This document shows positions 18,893-27,403 of a stretch of DNA of 64,000 bases, in pieces. Position numbers and translations under genes: made by a program. The notes below the pieces were generated by a model. The model saw only the letters and a list, made by a program, of their open reading frames with translations, did no database searches and was not told the origin of the DNA. The stretch comes from Paenibacillus cookii (lineage in GTDB: Bacteria > Bacillota > Bacilli > Paenibacillales > Paenibacillaceae). The DNA lies in NCBI RefSeq assembly GCF_018333375.1, contig NZ_BORW01000004.1, forward strand, positions 178,177 to 242,176. The letters are read 5' to 3'. Each line of letters begins with the position of its first letter. Positions within the stretch are counted from its first letter, which is position 1.

Positions 18893-19601
18893 AGATCTGC
18901 ATAAATCGTACGGAAAACTGGAGATTTTGAAAGGCGTCGACATCGAAATCGCGAAAGGGGAGGTCGTCGTCGTCATCGGCCCGAGCGGATCGGGGAAAAG
19001 CACCTTCCTCCGCTGCCTGAACTTGCTGGAAGCTCCCACGAGCGGCGAAATCACGTTTGAAGGCGAGTCGATCACCGGAAAACGGCATAACATCAACCTG
19101 ACCCGCGAAAAAATGGGCATGGTGTTCCAGCAGTTTAACCTCTTCCCGCATAAAACGGTGCTGCAGAACATTACGCTGGCTCCGATCAAAGTGAAAAAGA
19201 TGCCGCAGGGCGAAGCTGAAAAAATCGCGATGGACCTGCTGCGAACCGTCGGGCTGGAAGACAAAAAGGATGCTTATCCTTCCCAGCTTTCCGGAGGCCA
19301 GAAGCAGCGGATCGCCATCGCGCGGGCGCTGGCCATGCAGCCTCACGTGATGCTGTTCGACGAACCGACGTCGGCGCTGGATCCCGAGATGGTCGGCGAG
19401 GTGCTGGAGGTCATGAAAAAGCTTGCCGAAGGCGGCATGACGATGGTCATCGTGACGCACGAGATGGGCTTCGCCAGAGAGGTCGGAGACCGCATAATCT
19501 TTATGGACGGCGGTAAAATCATGGAAGAAGGAACGCCTGCCGAAGTGTTCAACAATCCGCAAAATCCGCGAACCAAAGACTTTTTGAGCAAGGTACTATA
19601 G
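18879..19601 (+). CDS. Amino-acid ABC transporter ATP-binding protein (GlnQ type)
   Basis: A 240-residue ABC ATPase with Walker [11 protein letters not shown]-loop [12 protein letters not shown], signature [15 protein letters not shown], Walker [15 protein letters not shown] and the switch His in [10 protein letters not shown]. All motifs are intact. RBS AAAGGAGG lies inside the permease end. It completes the three-gene importer, probably homodimeric on a single permease. Confidence 0.93.
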   Translation: MITVKDLHKSYGKLEILKGVDIEIAKGEVVVVIGPSGSGKSTFLRCLNLLEAPTSGEITFEGESITGKRHNINLTREKMGMVFQQFNLFPHKTVLQNITLAPIKVKKMPQGEAEKIAMDLLRTVGLEDKKDAYPSQLSGGQKQRIAIARALAMQPHVMLFDEPTSALDPEMVGEVLEVMKKLAEGGMTMVIVTHEMGFAREVGDRIIFMDGGKIMEEGTPAEVFNNPQNPRTKDFLSKVL

Positions 19602-19618
19602 AAAATCCATATTTTCAA

Positions 19619-19653
19619 GCTTCGGGCTTCGTTTCCTGCCCGGGGCTTTTTTT
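19619..19653 (+). terminator. Terminator of the amino-acid ABC operon
   Basis: GCTTCGGGC pairs with GCCCGGGGC (two G-U pairs) and is followed by seven T. Confidence 0.8.
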
Positions 19654-19780
19654 GTGCCGATTGTAACTTTTGCTTCATTTTTTTCGAAGTCTTTTAGCGC
19701 GAAAACGCCTTGATAACGGCACTTTTTTGGTGGAAGGTTGCAATTTGGTAACATTTTCATGCGCACAGGTTACAAAATTG

Positions 19781-19789
19781 TGATATATT
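19781..19789 (+). promoter_or_regulatory. Extended -10 promoter before the riboswitch
   Basis: TGATATATT matches an extended -10 element (TGnTATAAT-like). Transcription would begin near 19796, just before the riboswitch. No good -35 was seen. Confidence 0.4.
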
Positions 19790-19799
19790 GAATGAGCCA

Positions 19800-19932
19800 A
19801 AACTTTGGAACGAAAAGTGCGGGGGACCATTTCCACCGTGAATCACCATGTTCACTTGGGGTGAATCGTATTCGATCGTAGGGTTGTCTCCTCAATCCGA
19901 ACCCGACAGCTAACCTCGCAGGCATGAAGGAT
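19800..19932 (+). promoter_or_regulatory. ydaO/yuaA-class cyclic-di-AMP riboswitch
   Basis: The leader carries the conserved blocks of the ydaO aptamer in order: GCGGGGGACC (19819-19828), GGGGTGAATC (19858-19867), AGGGTTGTCTCCT (19880-19892), CCGAACCCGACAGCTAACCTC (19897-19917) and GCAGGC before the gene. Cyclic-di-AMP binding normally turns such genes off. Here the RBS AAGGAGGA follows the aptamer within a few bases, with no obvious terminator between. Control may therefore act on translation, for example by pairing TCCTC at 19889-19893 with the RBS in the alternative fold. Wall-remodelling genes are classic members of this regulon. Confidence 0.85.
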
Positions 19933-19946
19933 TTTAAGGAGGAACT

Positions 19947-20603
19947 ATGAAAAAGAGATTTATGAAAATGAAGATTTTTGCAGCGGCGCTTGGCATCGCC
20001 TTGGCGGTACAGGCCGTGCCGGTCCATGCGGATTCCGTCCATGTAGCCAAGGAAGGCGACACTTACTATACGCTATCGAAACAATACGGCGTGAACCTGA
20101 ACCAATTGATGAACGCAAATCCGAACATACCGGCAACCAACATTTACGCCGGATTGAAGCTGAACATACCTACCGGCGAAACGATGAAAGCCTATGCCGA
20201 TCCTGCGCCGGTGGCGATTACCGCATCGCTTAACGTCGATTCCGGCGAAAAAGTCGTCGAAGCTTGGGGCAAAACCTTCGCTTACAACAAAACGCTGAAA
20301 GTGAAAGCGACGGCATATTCCTCGGCCGCCAGCGAAAACGGCAAATGGGGAGCCGTCGACTATTTCGGGAACCCCTTGGAGCTCGGCACGATCGCGGTCG
20401 ACCCGTCCGTCATTCCGCTCGGCACGAAAGTGCTCGTAACGGGGCACAGCTTCCCGGGCCTTCCGAAAAAAGCTTTCGTGGCCACGGCCAGCGATACCGG
20501 CAGCGCGATCAAAGGCAACCGCATCGACATTTTCGTGCCGGGAAGCCCTCAGTCGGTCAGCAACTTCGGTTTCCAGGACGTCGAACTGTATTTCATTAAA
20601 TAA
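19947..20603 (+). CDS. Secreted LysM and 3D-domain cell wall protein (YocH-like)
   Basis: A 218-residue exported protein. The signal peptide (1-~28) ends in PVHA. A LysM peptidoglycan-binding module follows (about 30-75: HVAKEGDTYYTLSKQYGV). The 3D domain (about 112-218) resembles lytic transglycosylase-type resuscitation factors: KATAYSS, TIAVDPSVIPLGTKV, ATASDTGSAIKGNRIDIF with the conserved Asp residues. It probably cleaves or remodels peptidoglycan. The c-di-AMP riboswitch directly upstream is consistent with wall-stress control. The product resembles B. subtilis YocH, but YocH has two LysM modules. Confidence 0.9.
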   Translation: MKKRFMKMKIFAAALGIALAVQAVPVHADSVHVAKEGDTYYTLSKQYGVNLNQLMNANPNIPATNIYAGLKLNIPTGETMKAYADPAPVAITASLNVDSGEKVVEAWGKTFAYNKTLKVKATAYSSAASENGKWGAVDYFGNPLELGTIAVDPSVIPLGTKVLVTGHSFPGLPKKAFVATASDTGSAIKGNRIDIFVPGSPQSVSNFGFQDVELYFIK

Positions 20604-20641
20604 GATGGCATCCCGTCATCTGCCTATATACCGGAACGCCA

Positions 20642-20680
20642 AAACAGCCTCTGCGATAAATTCGCGGAGGCTGTTTTGCG
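20642..20680. terminator. Bidirectional terminator between the 3D gene and the deacetylase
   Basis: ACAGCCTCTGCG pairs with CGCGGAGGCTGT around a short loop; A-run left, TTTT right. Confidence 0.85.
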
Positions 20681-20689
20681 TTTGAAGCG

Positions 20690-21520
20690 TCATTTGTCTT
20701 TCTGGATTTTCAGCAGCTTAGGCACGGTCACGAACGTGTATCCCTTTTGCTTCAGCTCGCGAATGACTTCCGGCAAGGCTTCGATCGTGCCGGTCAAATC
20801 GGAAGTGCTTCCGCCTCCGGCATGCTGCAGAATGATGGAGCCTTGCCCGGCGGCGGTCATGATGTTTTTTTTGACGGTGTTTTTGCCGATGCCTTTCCAA
20901 TCCAGCGAATCCACGTTCCAGTTCACGATTTTGTATCCTTCCCGCTTGGCCCAGCGCAGCTGGTTTTCGGTAATGTCCCCGTAAGGCGGCCGGATGAGCT
21001 TCGGCTTGTAGCCGGTCATGCCGTACAAAATGTTTTCCGTTCGGATGATTTGGTCCATGTATTCGGACATGGTCAACTTGTGGAACTGGGGATGGTTATA
21101 GGAATGATTTCCGATGACATGTCCCTCCCGGACGATGCGGGCGACAAGGTCGGGGTGTTTTTTGGCCCGGCTGCCGACGACAAAAAACGTCGCTTTCACT
21201 TTGTTTTCGGACAAGATGCGAAGCACCTGCGGCGTAAACCGGGGATCCGGGACGTCGTCGAACGTGAGGGCGATTTGCTTGACGCGGGGGCCGTGGATTT
21301 TGAACGTATCCGGATATTTTTTGATCAGCTGACCCAAGGTCAGCGTCTGGTTCTCCTGTCCTTTTTCCGCCCGGCTGGTTGCGCCGGTTTCCTTGGCGGG
21401 ATGGGAGGGAGAGGGTTCTGTCAGCTTTGCCGCTTGAAGGCCGGGGTCTGGGCAAAGGAGGCTGATCAGAAGCAGCCCCAAACAGGCTTTGCCGAGATAG
21501 GCGTTTCTCATAACGGTCAT
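20690..21520 (-). CDS. Polysaccharide deacetylase family protein (CE4)
   Basis: A 276-residue exported enzyme with an N-terminal signal sequence (about 1-30) and a NodB domain. All five motifs are present: TFDD (motif 1), HSYNHP (metal His pair), RPPYG, the VDSLDWKG region and ILQHAGG. It should remove acetyl groups from peptidoglycan or another surface glycan. RBS AAGGAG is only 3 nt from ATG 21520, so ATG 21511 remains possible. It is transcribed toward the LysM-3D gene and shares its terminator. Confidence 0.9.
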   Translation of the reverse strand: MTVMRNAYLGKACLGLLLISLLCPDPGLQAAKLTEPSPSHPAKETGATSRAEKGQENQTLTLGQLIKKYPDTFKIHGPRVKQIALTFDDVPDPRFTPQVLRILSENKVKATFFVVGSRAKKHPDLVARIVREGHVIGNHSYNHPQFHKLTMSEYMDQIIRTENILYGMTGYKPKLIRPPYGDITENQLRWAKREGYKIVNWNVDSLDWKGIGKNTVKKNIMTAAGQGSIILQHAGGGSTSDLTGTIEALPEVIRELKQKGYTFVTVPKLLKIQKDK

Positions 21521-21619
21521 CGGCTCCTTTCGGCGGTGTGCTCATAAATGAAACGGTCTCTACTGTTATGTCCCGAATTGGAAGGAATTATGATGGATGG
21601 GCCAAATCCATGCCGCATA

Positions 21620-21650
21620 TTGCCAACATTCCGGGCCGAAGGTGTATAAT
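21620..21650 (+). promoter_or_regulatory. Candidate namA promoter
   Basis: TTGCCA (21620-21625) and TATAAT (21645-21650) with a 19-bp spacer, slightly long; TGTATA at 21643 would give 17 bp. Confidence 0.35.
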
Positions 21651-21728
21651 AATGTGTGCAAACTTGTCCTGTTGAGCAAGATATAGGCATAACCACAAGA
21701 CTAAAGCTCGCTGAAAGGAGACTTAAGC

Positions 21729-22751
21729 ATGGCGGATTTATTTACACCTTATGTATTAAAGGGATTGTCATTAAAAAATCGGATCGTGATGCCTCCGATG
21801 TGCCAATATTCGGTACAGGCTGAAGATGGCGTTCCTAACAACTGGCATTTTGTGCATTATGTTTCCAGGGCGGTCGGCGGAACAGGACTGATCATCGTCG
21901 AGATGACGGCAGTGCATCCGGATGGGCGCATCACGAACCGGGATACGGGAATTTGGAGCGACGAGCAGATCCCCGCATACCGTAAAATCGTAAACGAAGT
22001 ACATACGTACGGCACGCGGATCGGCATTCAGCTGGGGCACGCCGGACGAAAAGCCGAAGACGCAAGCCCGCCGGTAGCGCCTTCCGCGATCCGTTTTGAC
22101 GAGAAATACCGCACCCCGCGGGCGCTGACCACCGAAGAAGTGAAGGAACTTGTGCAGGCTTATAAGGAAGCTGCGAGAAGGGCCGTGGAAGCGGGCTTCG
22201 ACACGGTTGAAATCCACGGCGCGCACGGGTATCTGATCCATCAATTCCATTCGCCGCTGACGAACCGGCGCGATGATGCCTACGGGCAGGATTTGCCCCT
22301 TTTTGGCGAAGAGGTCGTCAAAGCCGTCAAGGAGGCGGTGCCCGAAGAGATGCCCGTCATTATGCGCGTTTCTGCGCAGGAGTACGTCGACGGGGGATAC
22401 GGCATAGAATACATTGCCGAAGTATGCCGCCGTTACCGGGATGCGGGAGTGGATATTTTTCACGTGTCGTCTGGTGGGGAAGGTCCGGTCGGTTCCAACG
22501 GAGGACCGAAATCCGGTCCCGGTTACCAAGTGAATCTGGCCGAACAGCTGAAGGAAAAGCTGAACGTACCGGTCATTGCCGTCGGACGGCTTGAAGGTTT
22601 CGAGGATGCCCAGAACGTGGTGCTGAACGGGCAGGCGGATTTGGTCGCGGTCGGCCGCGGCATGCTGAAGGACCCTTATTGGGCGTTGCATGCTTCGCAG
22701 GCGCTGGAGGGCAGCGCCAAAATTCCGAAACAGTACCTTCGCGGTTTCTGA
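21729..22751 (+). CDS. namA: NADPH dehydrogenase, Old Yellow Enzyme family
   Basis: An FMN enzyme reducing activated C=C bonds and nitro compounds, YqjM type. The 340-residue protein has the YqjM-class signature PPMCQYS with the redox-tuning Cys25 and Tyr27, the substrate-binding pair His-x-x-His in HGAHGYLIHQF, and the C-terminal phosphate-binding VGRGMLKDPYW. Start ATG follows GAAAGGAGAC. In B. subtilis yqjM responds to oxidative or xenobiotic stress; regulation here is unknown. Confidence 0.93.
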   Translation: MADLFTPYVLKGLSLKNRIVMPPMCQYSVQAEDGVPNNWHFVHYVSRAVGGTGLIIVEMTAVHPDGRITNRDTGIWSDEQIPAYRKIVNEVHTYGTRIGIQLGHAGRKAEDASPPVAPSAIRFDEKYRTPRALTTEEVKELVQAYKEAARRAVEAGFDTVEIHGAHGYLIHQFHSPLTNRRDDAYGQDLPLFGEEVVKAVKEAVPEEMPVIMRVSAQEYVDGGYGIEYIAEVCRRYRDAGVDIFHVSSGGEGPVGSNGGPKSGPGYQVNLAEQLKEKLNVPVIAVGRLEGFEDAQNVVLNGQADLVAVGRGMLKDPYWALHASQALEGSAKIPKQYLRGF

Positions 22752-22777
22752 GAAGCGAAAAAATTTTTTTCGATTTT

Positions 22778-22803
22778 TGAAACGACTTCGGTTTTGCGCC
22801 GTA
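22778..22803 (+). promoter_or_regulatory. ECF (sigma-W type) promoter of the pspA operon
   Basis: TGAAAC (22778-22783), exactly 16 bp, CGTA (22800-22803). This matches the Bacillus sigma-W consensus TGAAAC-N16-CGTA perfectly. It lies about 50 nt upstream of the pspA start and no other promoter is as good. Confidence 0.8.
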
Positions 22804-22855
22804 AAAGAATATCATAAAGAACAAACTTAAACCCTTTTTAGGAGGAAACGACACG

Positions 22856-23524
22856 ATGGCAATTTTTAAAAGATTACGCGACCTGACGATGTCCAACATT
22901 AACGCTATTATCGATAAAGCGGAAGATCCGGTGAAAATGACCGACCAATACATCCGCGATATGACGGAAGATCTTGAGGATGCGGAGAAAGCGGTAGCCG
23001 CGCAAATCGCGATCGAGAAAAAATTCAAGCAGCTCTACGAAGAACAACAAGCGCTCGTCGAAAAGCGCACCCAGCAAGCCCATACGGCCGCACAAGCTCA
23101 AAACGTGGAACTGGCGCGCCGCGCCCTGGAAGAAAAGAAAGCCGCGGAACAAAAAATGGCGGAATACAAAGCAAGCTACGACCAAAACAAAGCCGCTGCC
23201 GACAACCTTCGAAACAAGCTGGACGAAATGCGCAAGCAGCTGACCGAAATGAAAAACAAGCGCGAGACGCTGGTAGCCCGTTATAACGCAGCGAAAGCGC
23301 AAACCGAAATCAACAAAGCAATGCAGGGCTTCAGCACGGACAGCGCTACAAGCGGCATGAAGCGCATGGAAGAAAAAATGCTGCAAATGGAGGCGCAAGC
23401 CGAAGCAAGCAACGAAATGTCCTCCAAAGGCAAATCCCTTGACGACGAGTTCGAACAGCTCGGCAAAGACAAAGCCGTGGAAGACGAGCTTGCCGCTCTG
23501 ATGAAACAATACGAAAACAAGTAA
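22856..23524 (+). CDS. pspA: PspA/IM30 (LiaH-like) membrane-stress protein
   Basis: A 222-residue, almost entirely alpha-helical coiled-coil protein of the PspA/ESCRT-III family, which binds stressed membranes from the cytoplasmic side. It starts MAIFKRLRDLTMSNINAIID, the expected amphipathic helix, and continues with the DPVKMTDQYIRDM motif and long heptads rich in Lys, Glu, Ala and Gln. RBS is TAGGAGGAAA. It is first in a four-gene run with DUF350, DUF4178 and DUF4247 proteins behind a sigma-W-like promoter, a grouping that recurs in bacteria. Confidence 0.92.
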   Translation: MAIFKRLRDLTMSNINAIIDKAEDPVKMTDQYIRDMTEDLEDAEKAVAAQIAIEKKFKQLYEEQQALVEKRTQQAHTAAQAQNVELARRALEEKKAAEQKMAEYKASYDQNKAAADNLRNKLDEMRKQLTEMKNKRETLVARYNAAKAQTEINKAMQGFSTDSATSGMKRMEEKMLQMEAQAEASNEMSSKGKSLDDEFEQLGKDKAVEDELAALMKQYENK

Positions 23525-23557
23525 TACCGTCCGAAATTGAAGCGTAAGTTTGTAAAA

Positions 23558-23600
23558 GCAGCGAAGGGGATTGTGCACCATCCATGTCCCCCTTCGCTGC
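23558..23600 (+). other. Perfect 12-bp hairpin between pspA and the DUF350 gene
   Basis: GCAGCGAAGGGG (23558-23569) and CCCCTTCGCTGC (23589-23600) pair perfectly around a 19-nt loop. There is no T-run (TCTGTTGT follows), so it is more likely an mRNA stabiliser, processing site or partial attenuator than a full terminator. Confidence 0.65.
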
Positions 23601-23645
23601 TCTGTTGTAACAACGAAAAAAGCTGACCTGTGGAGGCACGTGTCA

Positions 23646-24050
23646 ATGGATTTTAACACGATTATGGCGATCCTCGTTTGGACAGGATCCGGAGCCCTGC
23701 TCCTGTTTATTCTTATGTTTGTGGACTCGCTGTTCACGAGATACAAGGACTTTGAGGAAGTCAAGGCGGGCAACATGGCGGTGACGACAAGACTTGTGCT
23801 GAAGCTGCTTGCGCAAGGTTACATTTTGTCCGCATCCATTAGCACATCCAACAATTTGCTGGATGCCATCATGGTTTCCATCATTTCGTTCCTGATCTTG
23901 CTTGTATTGGAGGCCGTCGTCCGGGTGCTTCTCCGGGTATGGGCCAAACTGGAGCTGGACGTCGGCACGCAGCAGGGAAAGATCGGTTACGGCTTGTTTG
24001 CGGGCTCGCTCCACCTGGTAGGGGCGTTAATTATTACCGCCTGCCTATAA
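23646..24050 (+). CDS. DUF350 membrane protein
   Basis: A 134-residue integral membrane protein with about four hydrophobic segments (residues ~8-28, 45-65, 72-95, 110-132) and polar linkers, matching the DUF350 (YjfL) family. ATG 23646 follows GGAGG at 9 nt; a longer in-frame extension upstream to 23571 runs through the hairpin and is not credible. Members are repeatedly found next to PspA homologues (E. coli yjfJ-yjfL region), so a role in membrane stress is likely but unproven. Confidence 0.8.
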   Translation: MDFNTIMAILVWTGSGALLLFILMFVDSLFTRYKDFEEVKAGNMAVTTRLVLKLLAQGYILSASISTSNNLLDAIMVSIISFLILLVLEAVVRVLLRVWAKLELDVGTQQGKIGYGLFAGSLHLVGALIITACL

Positions 24051-24100
24051 TTTAGAGTTTCGTCGCAGACTAAGTATGGAACGTAAGGAGTTATCACATT

Positions 24101-24607
24101 ATGAGCGTATTTAAACGTATCGGCAACCTGTTTGCCAAACCCGAGCCGCCGAAAGCGGAAAAAAGCATGCTATCCCTGATGCCGGGGGATATTTGCGAAG
24201 TGTCCCTGGTGACGTACGAAGTGACGGGAAGGGTCCATAACCGCGGACGCAACGCCGTTGTCCTTACGCTTCAGGACGGCAACACCATCATGTATTTGCA
24301 CATCGAAGAGCGCGAAACGCTGCAATATGCGCTGTACAGTCCGCTCGACGGACGCCTCGACAATCCGAGCGAGGTTCCGACCGAGCTGGAATTGGACGAC
24401 AAGATTTTTTATCTGGAAGAAGAATACGAAGGCCATGTCATGATCAACGGCAAAACGCCGTTTACCCAAAGCGGCGCGCAGCACGTCTGGCAGTACCAAT
24501 CGGACGATTACCGGCTGGTGCGGATCGAATGGCAAAACGGGCGTTTCATGCTTTACGAAGGAGAGAAAGTGCTGCCGGGAGACGTAAGGGTCATCCGGGC
24601 CAATTAG
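24101..24607 (+). CDS. DUF4178 domain protein
   Basis: A 168-residue soluble protein. After a basic N-terminus (FKRIGNLFAKPEPPK) it has a beta-rich domain with LMPGDICEVSLVTYEVTGRV and IRIEWQNGRFMLYEGEKV-like strands (VRIEWQNGRFMLYE). The sequence fits DUF4178, a family found in PspA neighbourhoods and sometimes fused to other stress domains. RBS is TAAGGAG. It is 10 nt upstream of the DUF4247 gene. Confidence 0.75.
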   Translation: MSVFKRIGNLFAKPEPPKAEKSMLSLMPGDICEVSLVTYEVTGRVHNRGRNAVVLTLQDGNTIMYLHIEERETLQYALYSPLDGRLDNPSEVPTELELDDKIFYLEEEYEGHVMINGKTPFTQSGAQHVWQYQSDDYRLVRIEWQNGRFMLYEGEKVLPGDVRVIRAN

Positions 24608-24617
24608 GAGTGATCGT

Positions 24618-25382
24618 ATGAAAGGACGACACGGGCGGTCGCTGCTCAGCTTGAAAATCCTGCTTGTCATCAGCCTTGTCATGTCGCTTTTGACCGGGTG
24701 CGGAATCGGCGCTCCGAACGTGAAGGAAACGTATCCTTTGGAATCGGTGAACCGAAGCGGCAATGCGACCTCGTACGTATACCGCGCAGCGGATAAAACC
24801 GTCCCGGAAGTGGCAAAGGAACTATCGGACGAGAAAACGCCGGACCAAATGTCCAAAGAGGACGCCGAGCATATGTTTCTCGTTTACGGCCATGATTATT
24901 ATCATCTGCAAAAGGATCCCAAAAAGGAAACCGATACGCTGATCGAAGTGGATTCCCAGGAATACGTCCAGAAAAACTACGATTCGAGCTTCCTGCAGGG
25001 CTATCTGACGGCAGCGCTCATCGGGCATCTATTCGATTCGTTCGGCGGGGGCGGCGGATACCGGGGGTATTCCAGCCGCGACATTTACCAGCCGAAACAA
25101 GGGACGTACCACGCCCCGACTTCCAGCGACAAAAAGGTAGCGCCTCCGCTGACGGTGGAGAAAAAGGGTTCGATCTTCCGCCGGGGTTCGAGCGGAGGGG
25201 ATTCGAGCGTCGGCTCAGGGGGCAGCATCTTTGACCGCAAACCGGATTCGACCACCCCATCGAGGGGGAAAATATCCCGCGGAAGCGGGTCGGGCGGCTT
25301 GTTTGATTCACCGAAAAAGTCGTACACCAAGCCTAAAACGAGGGTCGGTTCGGGAAAAATAACGCGAAGGTCGCGGAGATGA
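24618..25382 (+). CDS. DUF4247 lipoprotein with Gly/Ser/Arg-rich tail
   Basis: A 254-residue lipoprotein: signal sequence with lipobox LLTGC near residue 28, then a DUF4247-like globular part (about 35-140: KEDAEHMFLVYGHDYYHLQKD). The C-terminal ~110 residues are low complexity, rich in Gly, Ser, Lys and Arg, beginning FGGGGGYRGYSSRD. The tail may interact with wall polymers. It is last in the pspA operon and could be the extracytoplasmic partner of the DUF350 protein. Confidence 0.7.
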   Translation: MKGRHGRSLLSLKILLVISLVMSLLTGCGIGAPNVKETYPLESVNRSGNATSYVYRAADKTVPEVAKELSDEKTPDQMSKEDAEHMFLVYGHDYYHLQKDPKKETDTLIEVDSQEYVQKNYDSSFLQGYLTAALIGHLFDSFGGGGGYRGYSSRDIYQPKQGTYHAPTSSDKKVAPPLTVEKKGSIFRRGSSGGDSSVGSGGSIFDRKPDSTTPSRGKISRGSGSGGLFDSPKKSYTKPKTRVGSGKITRRSRR

Positions 25383-25392
25383 CGGGAAAAGC

Positions 25393-25424
25393 AACGCACG
25401 AAGCATGGATTCGTGCGTTTTTTT
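25393..25424 (+). terminator. Terminator of the pspA operon
   Basis: AACGCACGAA pairs with TTCGTGCGTT, followed by a run of T. Confidence 0.85.
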
Positions 25425-25482
25425 GTGTCATGATAGAGGCATGAGTGTATTGGGTGAACGAGAAGAGGAAGGTGTTTACGAC

Positions 25483-26760
25483 ATGAACATGCAAACGAAA
25501 GACGATCGCGATAAATTCCACCGCAAACCGCTGCAAGTCAAAGCCGCCCAGCAGTTGCTCGCGGCGTACGGGAAACCCGGTCCCATCGAAACGGTTCCTT
25601 TGGAAGAAAGCGATGGCCGGTATTTGGCGGAGGAAATCCGGGCCCCGCATCCGTTTCCGCGTTTCCGCCGTTCCGGCATGGACGGGTACGCCGTCCGATC
25701 GGAGGATACGGCAAGCGCCGGCTCGGATCGAATGGTCTGGCTGGACGTCATCGACGAGATCCCTTGCGGCTCCGTCTCCGGGAAAACGATCACGCCAGGC
25801 ACCGCCGCCCGCATCATGACGGGAGCCCAGGTGCCGGAAGGCGCGGATGCGGTGGTGATGCTGGAAATGACCGAGCTTCGCGAACATGGGGGACGGATGC
25901 AAATGGGACTCAAGCGAAGCATCGAACCCGGGAAAAACGTGACGCCGATCGGCTTTGAAGTGCAGGAAGGGGAGATCCTGCTCCGTCCCGGACGCCGGAT
26001 CCGGGCCGGCGAAATTTCGGTGCTCGCTTCGTTTGGCGTTCATCGGGTGCCCGTCTATCGGAAACCGCGCATCGCCATTTTTTCGACCGGCTCCGAACTC
26101 TTAACCGTGGACGAGCCGCTCCAGCCGGGAAAAATCCGCAACAGCAATACGTATATGTTGGCCTCCCAGGTGCGCGAGGCCGGCGGCGAGCCGTTTATAT
26201 TGGAAGCCGTCATGGACGAGCTCCCGCTTGCCAAAGCCAAGGTGGAAAAGGCGCTGCAGGAATATGACGCGGTCGTGACGAGCGGCGGCGTGTCCGTCGG
26301 CGACTACGATATCATGGGCGACTTCGTGCGGAGCGGCAGCGTGGACATGCTGTATAACAAAATCGCGATGCGTCCCGGAAGCGTCACGACGGCTGCGGTG
26401 AAAAACGGAAAGCTTTTGTTTGCCCTATCCGGCAATCCCGGGGCGTGTTTCGTCGGGTTCGAGCTGTTTGTGCGGCCATTCATCCAGCAGGCGCTGGGAA
26501 GCGAGCAGCCTTATCTTACGGAATGGACGGCGGTGCTGGACCGCGACTATACGAAAGTGAACGCTTTTACGCGTTACGTCCGGGGCAGCGTTGAAGCCAG
26601 GGACGGCGTGTTGTACGCCATACCGGCAGCGGTCGACGAATCGAGCGTCATGGTGACGATCAAGGACAGCGATTGCCTTATCGTCGTTCCGCCGGCCAAA
26701 GAGGCGACGCCCGCCGGCTCGAAAGTGAACATATTGATGCTGAAAGGAAACAGGCTGTGA
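25483..26760 (+). CDS. moeA: Molybdopterin molybdenumtransferase
   Basis: Inserts molybdenum into adenylylated molybdopterin. The 425-residue protein has the MoeA order: N-terminal domain with FRRSGMDGYAVRSEDT, GEISVLASFGVHRVPVYRKP, the GTP/MPT-binding MoCF domain with IFSTGSELL, VVTSGGVSVGDYD and ALSGNPGACFVGFELFVRP, and a C-terminal beta barrel. ATG 25483 was chosen because GAGGAAGGTG lies about 9 nt upstream. The downstream mobB start overlaps its stop (GTGA), so the two are coupled. Other Mo-cofactor genes are not in the window. Confidence 0.95.
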   Translation: MNMQTKDDRDKFHRKPLQVKAAQQLLAAYGKPGPIETVPLEESDGRYLAEEIRAPHPFPRFRRSGMDGYAVRSEDTASAGSDRMVWLDVIDEIPCGSVSGKTITPGTAARIMTGAQVPEGADAVVMLEMTELREHGGRMQMGLKRSIEPGKNVTPIGFEVQEGEILLRPGRRIRAGEISVLASFGVHRVPVYRKPRIAIFSTGSELLTVDEPLQPGKIRNSNTYMLASQVREAGGEPFILEAVMDELPLAKAKVEKALQEYDAVVTSGGVSVGDYDIMGDFVRSGSVDMLYNKIAMRPGSVTTAAVKNGKLLFALSGNPGACFVGFELFVRPFIQQALGSEQPYLTEWTAVLDRDYTKVNAFTRYVRGSVEARDGVLYAIPAAVDESSVMVTIKDSDCLIVVPPAKEATPAGSKVNILMLKGNRL

Positions 26761-27284
26761 AAAAACCGTTTGTGTGCCAAATCGTCGGCTACAAAAACAG
26801 CGGCAAAACGACGCTCGTCTGCGCGCTGGTCGAAAGGCTGAAGGCGGAGGGCCGCCGCGTGGCGGTCATCAAACATGACGCCCATGATTTCGAAATGGAC
26901 CATCCGGGCACCGATTCCTACCGCCACCGGGCCGCCGGGGCAGCGGCGATCGCGCTCGTGTCCCCGCGGAAAACGGCGGTCATCCGCGAAGAAGAAACGT
27001 CTTTGGAGAAGCTCATCGAAGATTTTGGCGGCTATGAGGTCATTCTGGTGGAAGGCTTCAAGAAGGAGCGTTATCCCAAGCTTGTCATGGTAAGAAGAGC
27101 CGAAGATGCGGAGCTGATTTGGGAGTTGGAAAACGTAGCGGGCGTCGTCAGTTGGCTGCCGGAGGCGCAGGTATTCTCGGCCGGGGAACCTCGCGAACAT
27201 CTTGTGCGGTTCGGCAAAGACGATCATCGTCGAATCACGGACTGGATGCTTCGGCAGATCGCAAATTCAGCGCCATCTCCATAA
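26757..27284 (+). CDS. mobB: Molybdopterin-guanine dinucleotide biosynthesis adaptor protein
   Basis: A 175-residue P-loop GTPase-like protein that assists MobA or other cofactor steps. Walker A is GYKNSGKTTL at the N-terminus; the IKHDAHDFEMDHPGTDSYRHRAAGA block and VEGFKKERYPKLVMV are characteristic of MobB. The GTG start overlaps the moeA stop. Longer in-frame extensions upstream lie wholly inside moeA and are rejected. Confidence 0.92.
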   Translation: MKKPFVCQIVGYKNSGKTTLVCALVERLKAEGRRVAVIKHDAHDFEMDHPGTDSYRHRAAGAAAIALVSPRKTAVIREEETSLEKLIEDFGGYEVILVEGFKKERYPKLVMVRRAEDAELIWELENVAGVVSWLPEAQVFSAGEPREHLVRFGKDDHRRITDWMLRQIANSAPSP

Positions 27285-27403
27285 ACTTTTTGTTAGTCGG
27301 CTTGTTTTGATCAGCCTCCGTTCGTCGCTTGCCTCTTGACCCTCACGCAACGTTATAGAGTAAGCTTATAATAGAGCGATTTTTTGTAGAGGAGGGTCGG
27401 CAG

